DNA from: Cubamyces lactineus
Taxonomy: Eukaryota; Basidiomycota; Agaricomycetes; Polyporales; Polyporaceae
Assembly (NCBI GenBank): GCA_022376465.1
Contig: JACDTU010000005.1
Coordinates: forward strand, 1,786,001 to 1,850,000
DNA: 64,000 nt
Reading direction: 5' to 3'
Shown: piece by piece, positions 1 to 10,644 of the stretch
How positions within the stretch are numbered: position 1 is the stretch's first letter
Layout: every line of letters starts with the position of its first letter
Notes under the pieces: model-generated
What the model was told of the DNA's origin: nothing
Seen by the model: only the letters and a program-made list of their open reading frames with translations
Database searches by the model: none
Program-made: the position numbers and the translations under genes

Positions 1-3000
1 GTCGCGTCAAACCACATCCTCAGTTCTGCTCTCTTGTCCGCTCAACCACCCGCTCCCGAAGCTTCCGCGCCAGGCGCATCTAGCTCTCAGACGTCTCCCA
101 ATCCGTCCATGAAGCCTTCGCCAGTTATTTCTGCTACCAATGGTCATCCAGTGTCTTCTACCGAAGAGGATGATCCCTTTGTCGTACGACTTGGACGAAC
201 ACCGCCAAATCCCACACCGCCCGCGATCGACGACACTGAAAGCTGGCCTCAAGTAGGTCAGGCAGCGGCGACTCCTCCGCATGTTAGCAATGGCCGTGCT
301 GAGGGAAGGAACAAGGAAGGCGATGAGGATAGAGGACACGAGAGGGAGGCGTCGCAAGGGCATGGTTCAAGAAAGAGTGCGTATCCTCCTCTAAGTCCTC
401 TCGCAGGGCCTCCTTATTAGTTTCCAACTTCTTCCGCCTCTTCACGGACAATGTCTTGGTCACACGAACATCTCGCTGATTCTAATTCACTCTTCCGCTC
501 CGTCGTTGCACGTTCTATGCATCGTCAAGCAGGTGAGAAAACGAAATGGGTCCCCATACCCCCAGAGGAACTGCAATTCGAACGGCCAAACCGCGCACAG
601 CATCCCAGACACCGCCCTCAACACCCAGAGCGTAGCCATCGGCAATCCGGTGGCCCTTCTGGTGCAGCCTCTTCGTCCTCTGGACAAGGGTCCCAACAGC
701 AAAGTCGGACGCATTCCGCGAGCGGTGTGCGAGCGCCGCCTTCGCATGCAGGGTCAGTGTCGCATTCTCAAACTCAAAGTCGAACAGGCAGTGTACATTC
801 CAGTCCTCGACACTCGAGTGTGCGAGGAGGCGGCAGGCGACTACCCGATGACGGCGGCGTCTCTGGGTTCAGCGGCAGCAGGAGCTTGCGATCGTCAGGA
901 CCAAGCTCCCCGTCTACATTCGCACAGCCTCAGCCGCTCCCTGCACAAGAGTTCATTCCTAGTGCAAGACCGTTCATCAACACGAACATTGCACAGACTG
1001 GGGTGGACGGCCCCTTCAACTCTATTCCTGAATCCAGCGCCGTAGAATCCCCTCACCTGGGCGCGTACTATCCTCCGAATCCGCAACCACTCGGCGTGTC
1101 TCCGTACCATTCTCCTCGCCCAGCTGGTTCGCCCGCCACAAATCCTTACGCTCTCCCTCCCATGGTCTATCCAGGCCAGCCTGGCATTCCAGCACCCGTC
1201 CCTGTTCCCGGGTACGGCACACCTCCTTACCCTGTATACCCTCCGTACCCCTATGTATACGGTCAACCCTACATGTACTGGCATCCCCCTGGTGCACCAC
1301 CTCCCGGCATGCCTGTAACTTCGCCTACGGCGTTCCCGGCCGATATCGGAGTCCCGCCTCCCACCATGATCGTGCGCCCACCTCCACCGAGCGAATCCGA
1401 AGCTGTGGCAGGATATCGCGAAGTTGGCCCTACTTCACCTCCTCCCGTCGATCCTGGGCAGATTCATCAAGGCGAGAGCGTTCCTACAGAGCGCGGCAGA
1501 CGCACACGGGAGCTCAGCTTTGGTACAATAGCTGTGGGAGGCGGAGAAACCCCTAACGTCGCGCCGGGATCGCCGAGTGTGGGCGCTGTGGCGGACGGCG
1601 CTGTGCTGGGGCTCGATGTGGCTGGTGAGCGCGAGTCCGCCTCGGTAGCTGGAGAGCAGCGGAAGGCTGGCGAGGACAGCAACATCGCAGAGAAATCATC
1701 GAAGGGTTTCTCTACTTTCTCTATCGGGGTTTCTCCTGGCGAACTCGGTCCGGCACGCTTACGCTCACGCACACGAACACAGTCGAGGGGCGCTGTTGCT
1801 GCTGTGCAGACCGAGGGATCGGCAGCCAGCGACTGTGTTGACAGCGGAGCCACATCTGTCGATAGCGTTGCGGTTCTCGCGGACGTTGCTGCAAAGGTCA
1901 TCGATTTGACGGACCCGGAGACGAAGTGGGAGTTCGGAACCACCAAGCAAGGCGATGAGCCCGTTCCTCAAGTGAATGAAGATCGCTCGGCTCCCCCGGT
2001 TTCCGCAGACTTGCAGGCGCATGAACTGTCAACCGCTCCGCCCCCCATCCCTGGTCCCTCCTACGCTCCTATGGCCGCTCCTTACCCCGCCGTGCCTCCC
2101 TATGTTCCACCCGTCATCATCCCAAGTGCCCCACTCAACGGGGTGCCTAGTGCTCCTTCTCCATCTGCGTATACACCCCGCCAGCCGACGTCAACGACAG
2201 AAGGCGACGAGTGGGCGGTGCGCGATTATGGCTATGGGTTCGGTCGCGGCGGTCCTTCATCGCCTTACGCTGCTCGCGAAGACAGGCCGTTCCGTGAGAG
2301 GCGCGACTTCCAGCCACAGGGCGAACGCGAGCCCTACAGGCCACGGCGAGGATCTTACAGTCAGGGTGGTCACGAGCGCGGCTCGTATCCTCGGAGGCGC
2401 GGTCTTAGCGGTGGCTACGGTGGCCGCGGCTACTCGAATCGCGCATACTCTGGTGGTCGCGGAGGCTATCCCAATCCGGGGCAACAGAGACAACCGCCAT
2501 ACGTCCCTCCGCCACCTCCTCCCCAACCAGACGTCAGCGCATATTATGCGCCTCCAATTGCCCCATTGGCTACCTATATCCCATCACCATACGAAGCTTA
2601 TCCCTATACTGCCTTCCCTCCTCCCCCTCCTCCACCTCACATGACCGCTCCCCAAGGCTCGACGCTCCCGCCATTGCCCGTCCCGCAAACTCAATTGTTG
2701 TTCCCGCTTGACTCGACGAGATACTACCTGCTTGGCCAGCTGGAGTACTATCTCAGCTCGCAAAACTTGGCCCAGGACTTCTACCTCCGTCAACAGGTGG
2801 GTTGATGTCATTCTGTACAGTAGAAGTATAAGTGCTGAAGCCTTGCCTTGCGTAGATGGATTCGCGTGGGTGGATTCCGATCCCGCTCATTGCGTCCTTC
2901 AACCGCGTGCAAAAGCTCACTACGGACCCACAACTCGTCACGGATGTGTTGGTGCTCTCATCACTCGTCGAGGTGAGGGACGGGTACGTGCGCACGCATC

Positions 3001-3197
3001 AGTGGCAGCAGTTTGTTCTTCCTACCGCGCAGAAGAGTCGCGTGGAGCCGGATGACGAGTCACAGACTGGTCAAAATTCCTCCGCTGCTGCTGCGGGAGG
3101 CGGAGAACAACAGCAACAACACGACGGCGAGCATCATGCACACCATTTACACGAAGGTGACGATGAAGAGGATGAGGACGTCGAGTTCGTCCTCTAA
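1..3197 (+). CDS. La-motif RNA-binding protein (LARP/Sro9-like), 5' end missing
   Basis: Cytoplasmic RNA-binding proteins of the LARP1/Sro9 group bind mRNA through a La-type winged helix and affect translation and mRNA stability. The frame is open from the window edge, so the start is missing. I infer exons at about 1-376, 530-2796 and 2856-3197 with introns 377-529 and 2797-2855. The central part is long and disordered, rich in Pro, Tyr, Ser and Gly, with RGG/RGR-type repeats around 2290-2470. The La motif is at the C-terminus and is split by the last intron: it begins with LDSTRYYLLGQLEYYLSSQN before the intron, followed by FYLRQQ, and continues after it with MDSRGWIPIPLIASFNRVQ. The tail is Gln/His/Glu-rich and ends at a TAA. 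Having the La motif near the C-terminus is usual for fungal Sro9/Slf1-type proteins. Family assignment is firm; the exact orthologue is not determined. Confidence 0.87.
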
Positions 3198-4942
3198 AGT
3201 CGGCCAAATACGCTACCCTGAAACGAGTGTTCTGCTGGACACGAACCTATCACACACGTAGACCGAAGCTTCGCTTTCGTCGCCCCTCCCTTGTCACTGG
3301 ACCACTGTACGTACCTCACGCTTCATACGATCTCCCTTATCTCTCCGTCCACCCATATCCGAGAAGACCCCTACAACCTGGTCTCAATCCGTATCAATTA
3401 TGCTCTGCTGTTCTCTAAAGCTCATTATCGTATTCTCGAACGTTACGCCCTACCTCACGCACATACCTCCACACGCCTCCATCACACCTTTGCTCCGTCT
3501 ACCTTGCCTCTCACTCACGCACCACCGTTCAAGCGCTACGAATCAGAGTTCATATGTCCGTATACTCGCTCCTGTCCTTGTCTTTCTATTTGCTCTTGGG
3601 CCTCTCTAGGTTCTGTAGTTATATTCGTCAAGCGTACATATATTCCTTCGTACATCCGGGCCTTTGTCGGTTGCCTAAAGTCTTGACCTTTTCCCGTTTC
3701 TTTCACCCTCTCGTCGAATCCCTTCGACATGATGCCACCACTAGTACTCTACTATCCTGCGTCTTCTTGCATGGTGCTCCCCGAATCCCTCTCGCAATAT
3801 ACAAGTATCCCAGCTGCAGCTGTCCTCTCCGCGCCTGTCCACTGACTGTCCTATACATATCCATATGTTCGAATCAAGTGTATTTAATTTGATGAGTCAG
3901 CGTGGTCGCGCCTTGTACATGCCGCATGGTTTCGTCCGCTTTGTTCCATTCCCTTTGGTCACAATCTGACATGTCATAACAACGACCAGATCAATTGGCG
4001 TATAGCCAGATATCTTCACGCCTGACAACCAACTCGGTAGAAGGAGTTGTGTATGTTTGTGGGGCCGCTATAAGTGCGCGCGGGAAGCGTGTTTAAGTTG
4101 TCAGGTGGGTCACTCTGTACGGCGCTAACACAGACCTCCTGCTCAGACTCCGTTCTCATTCACGGGATTGCCGTGACCTCCCCAAAGTCGCCTTGCGCTG
4201 TTCTCCAACGCTGGCATGGCCGTGGGCGGCATGATCATTGGGCCGTCGGGCCAACTTTAGGTTGCCAAGTCATTGTTGCATAAAGTTTACGTCCGAGTCG
4301 GTCCCTTGAACTAGGCGCGCTGAATTTGAAGGTGCCAACAGCGCTCCCGCCGGGAAACGCGGCGTATGCGGGTGTTCAGATCGTTATGCCACAGCGTGCT
4401 TAGTATGACAGAATGACGGAGGAACCAGGAGGGACACGGGCGACGTTGCCCTGACTAGCGACAGCCGTCCATGCTAGTCGCAAAGCGGTGCACGGGTGCC
4501 ACGATGAGGGACTGCGCTCGACTGGGGCAGGTCGCGGCCCCCATGCGTGTCTCGAAAACACGATATTGCCCTGCGACGACCTCAACCTTTGGGCCAACGA
4601 CGCATGGCAACATTTGTTAGGCCCGCTAACCCGACTGTTGTGGCCCCATCTGGCCAATAAGTAGGACGATCTGTTTCATCGCGAGGATAGTGAGCTCTGC
4701 TAATCTAAACCCCGCAGGGCGGTCCCTCCAGCAGATCAACAAGGATAAAACGAGCCGACAGACTATCAGATCTCTATCAACGATCCTCAGGAAACGTGCC
4801 GCATCATGTTTGCATTTTTGGTTCCGTCGCCCCCAAGCGCTGTCAGCAGTACCGGGCGGCGGGCTCATTAGCATGGAGGTCCCCTTGCATCACGCGAGAT
4901 GTGCCTTGTATACCCCCCCTTCGATCGTGCGCGACGGCGAGC
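3198..4942. other. Intergenic; pyrimidine-rich 3' flank of the La-domain gene
   Basis: No convincing gene. The first 600-700 bases are strikingly C+T-rich on the plus strand and probably include the 3' UTR of the La-domain gene. From about 4000 to 4940 the composition is unremarkable, and the last part should hold the promoter and 5' UTR of the G-alpha gene. Confidence 0.6.
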
Positions 4943-7061
4943 ATGAGCTCCGGTCTGTCCTCCTTGTACTGCTACCGACCGCGACACAATTCAGACGACG
5001 AACCCGAGGCGATGGTGGAGGGCAAGGGGTGGCTAGGGAGCTCTAGCACTCGTGCGGGCAAACAGCCTGAAAATGTCTGGCCACCGTACCCTCCACCGGA
5101 CGAGTCTGAGCTCGAGCGGGCGGTTCGTTTGGAGGAGGAACGGGAGGCGAAGCTCCGCTCGGATGCTATCGACCGTGCACTGGAAGCCGAACGCCAGACG
5201 CTGCGTCGTGAGCGGAAACTGGAGACAAAGCTGCTTCTGCTAGGTGAGAGTGGCTCCCCTCTATTCGGCATCATCAGACTTACGCTCATCGGCGAACCGC
5301 AACACTTCGCAATGGCAGGCCAGTCCGAGTCCGGCAAGTCGACGATGTTGAAGAACTTCCAGATCCATTTTGCACCAAACGCACTACGCGCAGAAAGCGA
5401 CGCCTGGCGGGCCGTGATTCATCTCAACCTGATTCGATCGGTGAATTTCCTACTAGACATCTTGACGAGGCCGCCGTCGAACAACTACACGGGCGATTCG
5501 AGCCCCACCGCATCCTCCTTTTCGAATCGAATCTCAGCCACGCCCCAGCCGAATAGCGACCTGAGACGGTTCAAGCTCACCCTCTCACCACTCCGACAAG
5601 TGGAGATGATCCTCGCGAAGTATTTATCCGCACGTGATGCTCCCAACGCGGACAGCGGTAGGGCGGCATCTCCGACTGGCTCCTTTCAAGCGACAGCAGC
5701 CGACGTGACCATCCGTGGAGGACACAGCTGGAGGGCGCTATGCCAACCACGCCGGGAGGGAGACGACGAGGAGCACAGCCGTCACTCGGACGGGCGGGTC
5801 GACCCCGTTGAAAATGCTCGCCAAATCCTGGATGCATGCCGGGCGGACGTGGTTCTCATGTGGACGAGTGCTTCAATGCAAGCGGCTTTGCGTGACGAGG
5901 GAGTGTCGCGAGATGATGTATGCGCCTTGTGAGTTCCCGTTCGTCTGTATCTCATAGTTGCAGCCCTTCACAATCGTACCCATGCAGTTTCTTGGACGAA
6001 GCGGACCGAATTATGCAGAAGGACTATGAGCCAACGTTCGGTGAGCTACCGATCACGTCCCATTCCACATACTAATCTGACTATGTTGCGATGCCTAGAT
6101 GATATCTTGCGTGCCCGGTTGCAGACGGACGGCGTGGAAGAGCATCATCTCACGATGGAAACAGGTATGTCTGCGTCTGGTGTGTTTCATCGATGACCGC
6201 GTGGGATCTCAGCCTCTGTGCCCGCGCAGGAGCGGAGAACGGGCAACATTGGATATTCTACGATGTGGGTGGGGCACGTGGGCAAAGAGGTTCGTCTCGT
6301 TTTTATTGTCCCGTCTGCTCGTGCCGAGAATCCTGTCCTAGCATCGTGGGTTCCCTTTTTCGAAGACGGTAAGTCTTATACCTCGATGCCGACCTAGACT
6401 TCCTCCGACCAGTCGCCAGTCAATGCAATCATCTTCCTCTGCTCAACTGCCGGATTCAACGAAGTACTAGCGGAAGACCATACTGTCAATCGCCTTGTGA
6501 GTAAACAAGCTCCCACAATGAGACCAAGTAACTTACAGCATGCCGCGCAGTTGGATTCGTTTACGACATGGAAGACGATCTGCTCTAGCAAGCTGCTCGT
6601 ATCTGTGCAGTTCATCCTGATTCTGAACAAAATGGACCTTCTGGATGCCCGTTTAAAGGCAGGTATCCAGTTCTCCCACTACGTCAAAAGTTACAAGGAA
6701 GAGAACGACTTGGAGCACGTCACTGAGTGTACGTTCTAACCACCAGTCTTGCCCCGCCTTCTCACGGCTCACACCTCACTGTACAGACCTCAAGCGCAAA
6801 TTCTCTGCTATTCACCGGCACCACTCTCCGGAGCCTCGAAAACTGCATATGCATAGCACTTGTGCTATTGTACGTCGTCTGCCGACCCCATAGCCAACCT
6901 GACACTGACGCGGCTTCCTGCGCAGGACATGGATACAACGTCCGCTGTCCTTTTGCGTAGTACGTTGTTGCCCTTGATGTTGCATAATATTGACTTACTG
7001 ACACTATTTAGTCCGAGACACACTCCTAGTCACATATTTAGCGGCGATGGAGCTGATATGA
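4943..7061 (+). CDS. Heterotrimeric G-protein alpha subunit, divergent basidiomycete type
   Basis: G-alpha subunits bind GTP and relay receptor signals at the plasma membrane. Nucleotide-binding motifs are present in order once introns are removed: G1 GQSESGKS (joined across intron 5244-5318), switch I with DDILRARLQTDGV, G3 DVGGARGQR, G4 NKMD and G5 TCAI. Exons also include FFLDEADRIMQKDYEPTF after intron 5929-5987, VNAIIF after intron 6369-6419 and a last exon from 7012 to the TGA at 7059-7061. The helical domain carries a Ser-rich insertion of roughly 100 residues, as in many mushroom G-alphas. Two features are unusual against canonical G-alphas: no MG myristoylation start, and Ala in place of the catalytic Gln in DVGGQ. 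The start was set at ATG 4943; the frame stays open upstream to about 4796, so an earlier start or an extra 5' exon is possible. At least seven introns. Confidence 0.88.
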
Positions 7062-7518
7062 TCGTAGGGTGTTTTCCTCTTTAGTTGGGACGATATCTTA
7101 GTGTACAATAATTGTACATTAGTGCGTTAATCTGTTTGGGGGCGCAGCCCTGGCTGATACCACACTTTTAAATACACAATGTTTCCCAGGGCGGTATAGC
7201 CTTGGGAGGCTTAGCCCTAGCCGTGTGTGAAGCTCGCGCTGCGACGAGCAGCCGCCACTGACGCGTCTTGACGCGCTACGTCACGCGTCTGCAGCACGGG
7301 GTCCGCAGCCACGCGGTGTACGTCAGACCCCAGCCACTGTTCCGCGCACGCAGGGCCGCAGCGGGTTTGGCCGTGCGGTCCAGGAGCTTCCAGGACTCCA
7401 CCGCATACAACTACCTCTGCTCTCGAGTCAACGCCTCTCTGCTCCTCCCCACAACTTCAAGCTTCACCACCCAGATCCGCTTTCGTAACTCTCGCGCCCC
7501 GCGCACTCAGTATTCAGA
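7062..7518. other. Intergenic, promoter region of the PMP3 gene
   Basis: No gene seen. Two ACGCGT hexamers lie at 7261-7266 and 7283-7288, about 230-260 bases before the PMP3 start codon. They could be MBF-type sites, but PMP3 is not a cell-cycle gene and the hexamer is common in this GC-rich sequence. Confidence 0.5.
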
Positions 7519-8049
7519 ATGGTTCGAGGCTCAGACGTCCTCCTCATCATTGTATGTGTCATGTCAAGAAGTGCTCTCTCGCGCGGGGATGGTGCACTGA
7601 CGGCCGACATCTCCAGGTCGCTATCATCTTCCCCCCTGCTGCCGCGGCATTCATCACAGGATGTAGTTGCGACCTCCTCATCAACATTTTGCTTACCATG
7701 TAAGTGACTCCTTGTCTTCGTCGGTTCGCATATACTAAAGAGACCCGTAGCCTTGGATACCTCCCAGGCCATCTAGTGAGTACAATCACGTTTCCTCATG
7801 ATTGCAGCTACTGTAACTAATCCATTCGAAGCACGCGTTTTGGTTGATATACCGGAAGATGCAAGCGGAGGAACGCTATGGCCGCGGTGGCTACATCTGT
7901 AGGTGCTTTCAATACTAGCCGTTCTAACGTCTCTTACCATTCCGTGAATAGACGTAGGCAACGGAGAATACCAACCGGCATACGCCCAAGCTGGAGCTGT
8001 GCCCCCTGCACAGCCCAACTATGGAGCTACTGGTGGCTACGTCCATTGA
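7519..8049 (+). CDS. PMP3: Plasma membrane proteolipid 3 (PMP3 / UPF0057 family)
   Basis: PMP3 proteins are very small plasma-membrane proteolipids that help keep membrane potential and cation tolerance. Five exons (7519-7551, 7617-7699, 7751-7775, 7832-7898, 7952-8049) join without frame conflict into 101 residues. The family core is clear: two hydrophobic helices with the conserved FPPAAAAFITGCSCDLLINI segment, then ILGYLPGHLHAFWLIYR. The C-terminal tail is longer than the minimal 50-60 residue family members and is Tyr/Gly/Pro/Gln-rich, as in many filamentous fungi. All four introns are short with standard GT...AG ends. The start is the only ATG giving the family's usual N-terminus before the first helix. 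Confidence 0.95.
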
Positions 8050-8632
8050 GTAGGACATTGTAAACAATCTCATCGGGCTATCTACGCCGTGGACCGCCGG
8101 TCCTCGCTGCTTTACCACCTTCTTGTTCATTGTATGTAGCGACGGAGTGTAGGACTATGACTTATCTCTGGATCTTGTGTTCAACCATTCTTGTGTGTCC
8201 TCCACTGAGCTTCAATTGCGAGCTTATCTGGTCTTCGAGCTTGGTAGGTACCGGTTGTGCCATGACAAGATCCTCGATAGGCATGCTGACTACGAACCTT
8301 CTCTGATAGGGGACTGGGGGTTAGTTGCTCTTCATGAATGCCCGCGAAGGCTGCTACCCTATCCGTTGGTCTCATCTAGTTGCTATCATGGCTCAACGCG
8401 ATAGATTCTATGTTCACAGTCCACGAATGCGAAGTGTATGGGGCCAAGCTCCGGCATCCTTAAGCCACAGTAAGCGCTCTCATGTTGCTTATATTGTCGA
8501 TCCATCTCCCTTCATCCTCAGCTGCTCACCACAACCTTCCCATGACTGGACACGCGCTTTGTCCACAAATACAGCGCTGCGCCTCGGTAAGTGGCCCTCC
8601 ACGGTTTGACGAGCAGTGATCATTGCTCCTAG
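8050..8632 (+). other. Unassigned segment with possible upstream exons
   Basis: Open stretches and plausible splice signals occur (for example a GTAAGT donor at 8587 with an acceptor ending at 8632), so this may carry 5' exons of the locus that follows. I recognise no protein family here. Confidence 0.3.
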
Positions 8633-9674
8633 CCATTCATCGGAACTCATTGCACCGTGCACGCCACCTCGACCGTACATGTTCGCCACAAAAGTCCGGC
8701 GATTCTCGCGTCCTCGAGCGCGGAACAGCGACAAGACGAATGACTTTACTAGGCGACTGCCCTTCGAAATATTGGCATATGTACATTGATCCTCGTCTAC
8801 GGGTTGTCCCCAACTGACGACGGCTGGTTTGCCGTCATGTGGGCCAATCGGTACTGGAGCAGTCGCGCTCAACACTGGGGAACTCTGGACTACTCTGTCA
8901 AATCATCCAAGGCTCTTCGGGTTTGCGCTTTGTGTTCATCGATTCACTAGGGAGGTACGGATGTTGGTAACCGACAAGGTTTGTCGCCTACCCACCTTGC
9001 GTATCTGCCCCCCGTTGTCGGCGCGGGCCGACCCCCTAATATGGCGTCAGGCGCGCCTGAACGTGGAGAGGATCCGAGTCTCGCTCACGACTCCATTCGG
9101 CGTACATATAGTCGTCGACTACGGCAAGACATGCGGCGCGTGCCATGGGCCCTGGGATGTCGACGAGTCTGTATATAGCGAGTGCGACGATTCGGGTGGG
9201 GAAGACTCTGGACGTGGGGGACGCAGGCGTATGCACCAGGAAGGAATCTGCTGGGACAACGAGTGGATGTCGCTCGATAACCCCGACGAACGGTCTACGT
9301 CGAGCGAAGAGCCCCAAGGCTCTGAATCCGGTTCAGACTCTGAGGACGCTTATCAGCACTCGCATGATTCCCTTTTGCATGACGATGGTGGAAGTTCATA
9401 CGACGACGAGGCAGAAGAAAGCGATGAAGAAGACGAAGAGGACGGGGAGGGATCACTGGTCGATGGCGACTTCTCTGACGGCGATTGCCATGGCCGATCT
9501 CAGGAGGAGGGTGACTCGGATTCTTCTGGTGACGATTCTGACAACAACTGTATTTCGGACGACGACCTCTTGGGATCCAAAGCCAACAGCGACCACTCGT
9601 CTGGAGAAGAAGAGTTTGACTCCGAGTCCGGATGCGACGATGGGTACGAGTCGGATGATGATTCGGACAACTGA
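8633..9674 (+). CDS. Uncertain gene: F-box-like start and acidic C-terminus, possibly degraded
   Basis: Two pieces share one frame. The first, ending around 8786, contains TRRLPFEILAYVH, which looks like the start of an F-box. The second, from about 8829, continues with VALNTGELWTTLSNHPRLFG, like the segment that follows the F-box in many basidiomycete F-box proteins. A single TGA at 8787-8789 separates them, and I could not find an intron that removes it in phase. The C-terminal 130 residues or so are a very acidic Ser/Asp/Glu tract ending in a TGA at 9672-9674. Either the model needs an unusual splice or this is a decayed F-box gene. The acidic tract alone is low-complexity and weak evidence for a protein. 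Confidence 0.35.
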
Positions 9675-10644
9675 GCTTCATACTCGGACTCGTCAGGCTA
9701 AGAGCAAGAGTGACCATGGAAATGGAGGCAATAGTATGCGCAAAAGAAGCATGCGTCTGTGAAGTGGAAGTTCAGTCGAAATCAAGGCTAGTGTAGAAGA
9801 AGACAGCACGCACTCAGGCCGGGGGCATAGACTCTATACAGTATATCGTCGCGATATCGGCATGTACTCGTAACAGCATTCCCATGAGCTTCAGTTGCAA
9901 TGGATGGAAAGATTTCAGTCGCCTTGATTACTGCATACTCAGCGGCGTCTTCAAGCTCTTGTATACCAAGTCTTGTCAGTTTCACAGCACCACACGAGCA
10001 GCAGTAGCACGACAAATCCATTAACACAATTACGAGCGTAGATACACAGTACCTCGAGACAAATAAAGAACTGTACCGCCTACTTGGCTCAGCCTTTCGC
10101 ACCAGAGCTATGGAAGGTACAAAAGCGCGACGTAAAGGACGGGTTACTCTCGCACCTAAACTTCAGGAACTGCGGTGACATAGAGCCGCCGAACCTGTAT
10201 ATGAGGGTGCTACAGAAGATCACACAAGTATAGAGGCGTTACGAGAGAATGGAGGAATTAATGATAATTGCACTGTGGGAAACTGCACGGTGAGTACAAA
10301 ACGAGTCAGAACGAGAGATGTACCTTCCGTGACAAACCTCTCTACCTTGGGATGTAGAGGCATAGAAGTAATATAGGAGGGATGTGGATCTCGCACCAAG
10401 AAGCCACTTCAGGAGCTGCAGTGGAATACCCCGCTGCGCCTGTACACAAATGATGCTGGTAGAAATCAGAGACGCCTGGAGGAGGGTTTATATACTTTCG
10501 GCGGAGTCTGAAAGCGCGACATCTCCGCCAAAACGCGTCGACGCGTCGGGCAAGAGACGCGTCCAGCCACCGCGCGTCACTTCACGGTCTCCTGTCGGTC
10601 TCGTATGTCCCCTCAATAAACTCACCTTTGCTCCATTCACCACC
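9675..10644. other. Intergenic, MSH2 promoter at the right end
   Basis: No gene seen. The right end contains three ACGCGT elements, annotated separately, and then the CACC context of the MSH2 start codon. Confidence 0.55.
10533..10562. promoter_or_regulatory. Cluster of three ACGCGT (MluI cell-cycle box) elements before MSH2
   Basis: ACGCGT occurs at 10533-10538, 10541-10546 and 10557-10562, within 30 bases and 83-112 bases upstream of the MSH2 ATG. In yeasts this hexamer is the MCB site bound by MBF (Mbp1-Swi6), which drives G1/S transcription of DNA synthesis and repair genes. Function here is inferred from sequence and position only. Confidence 0.6.
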
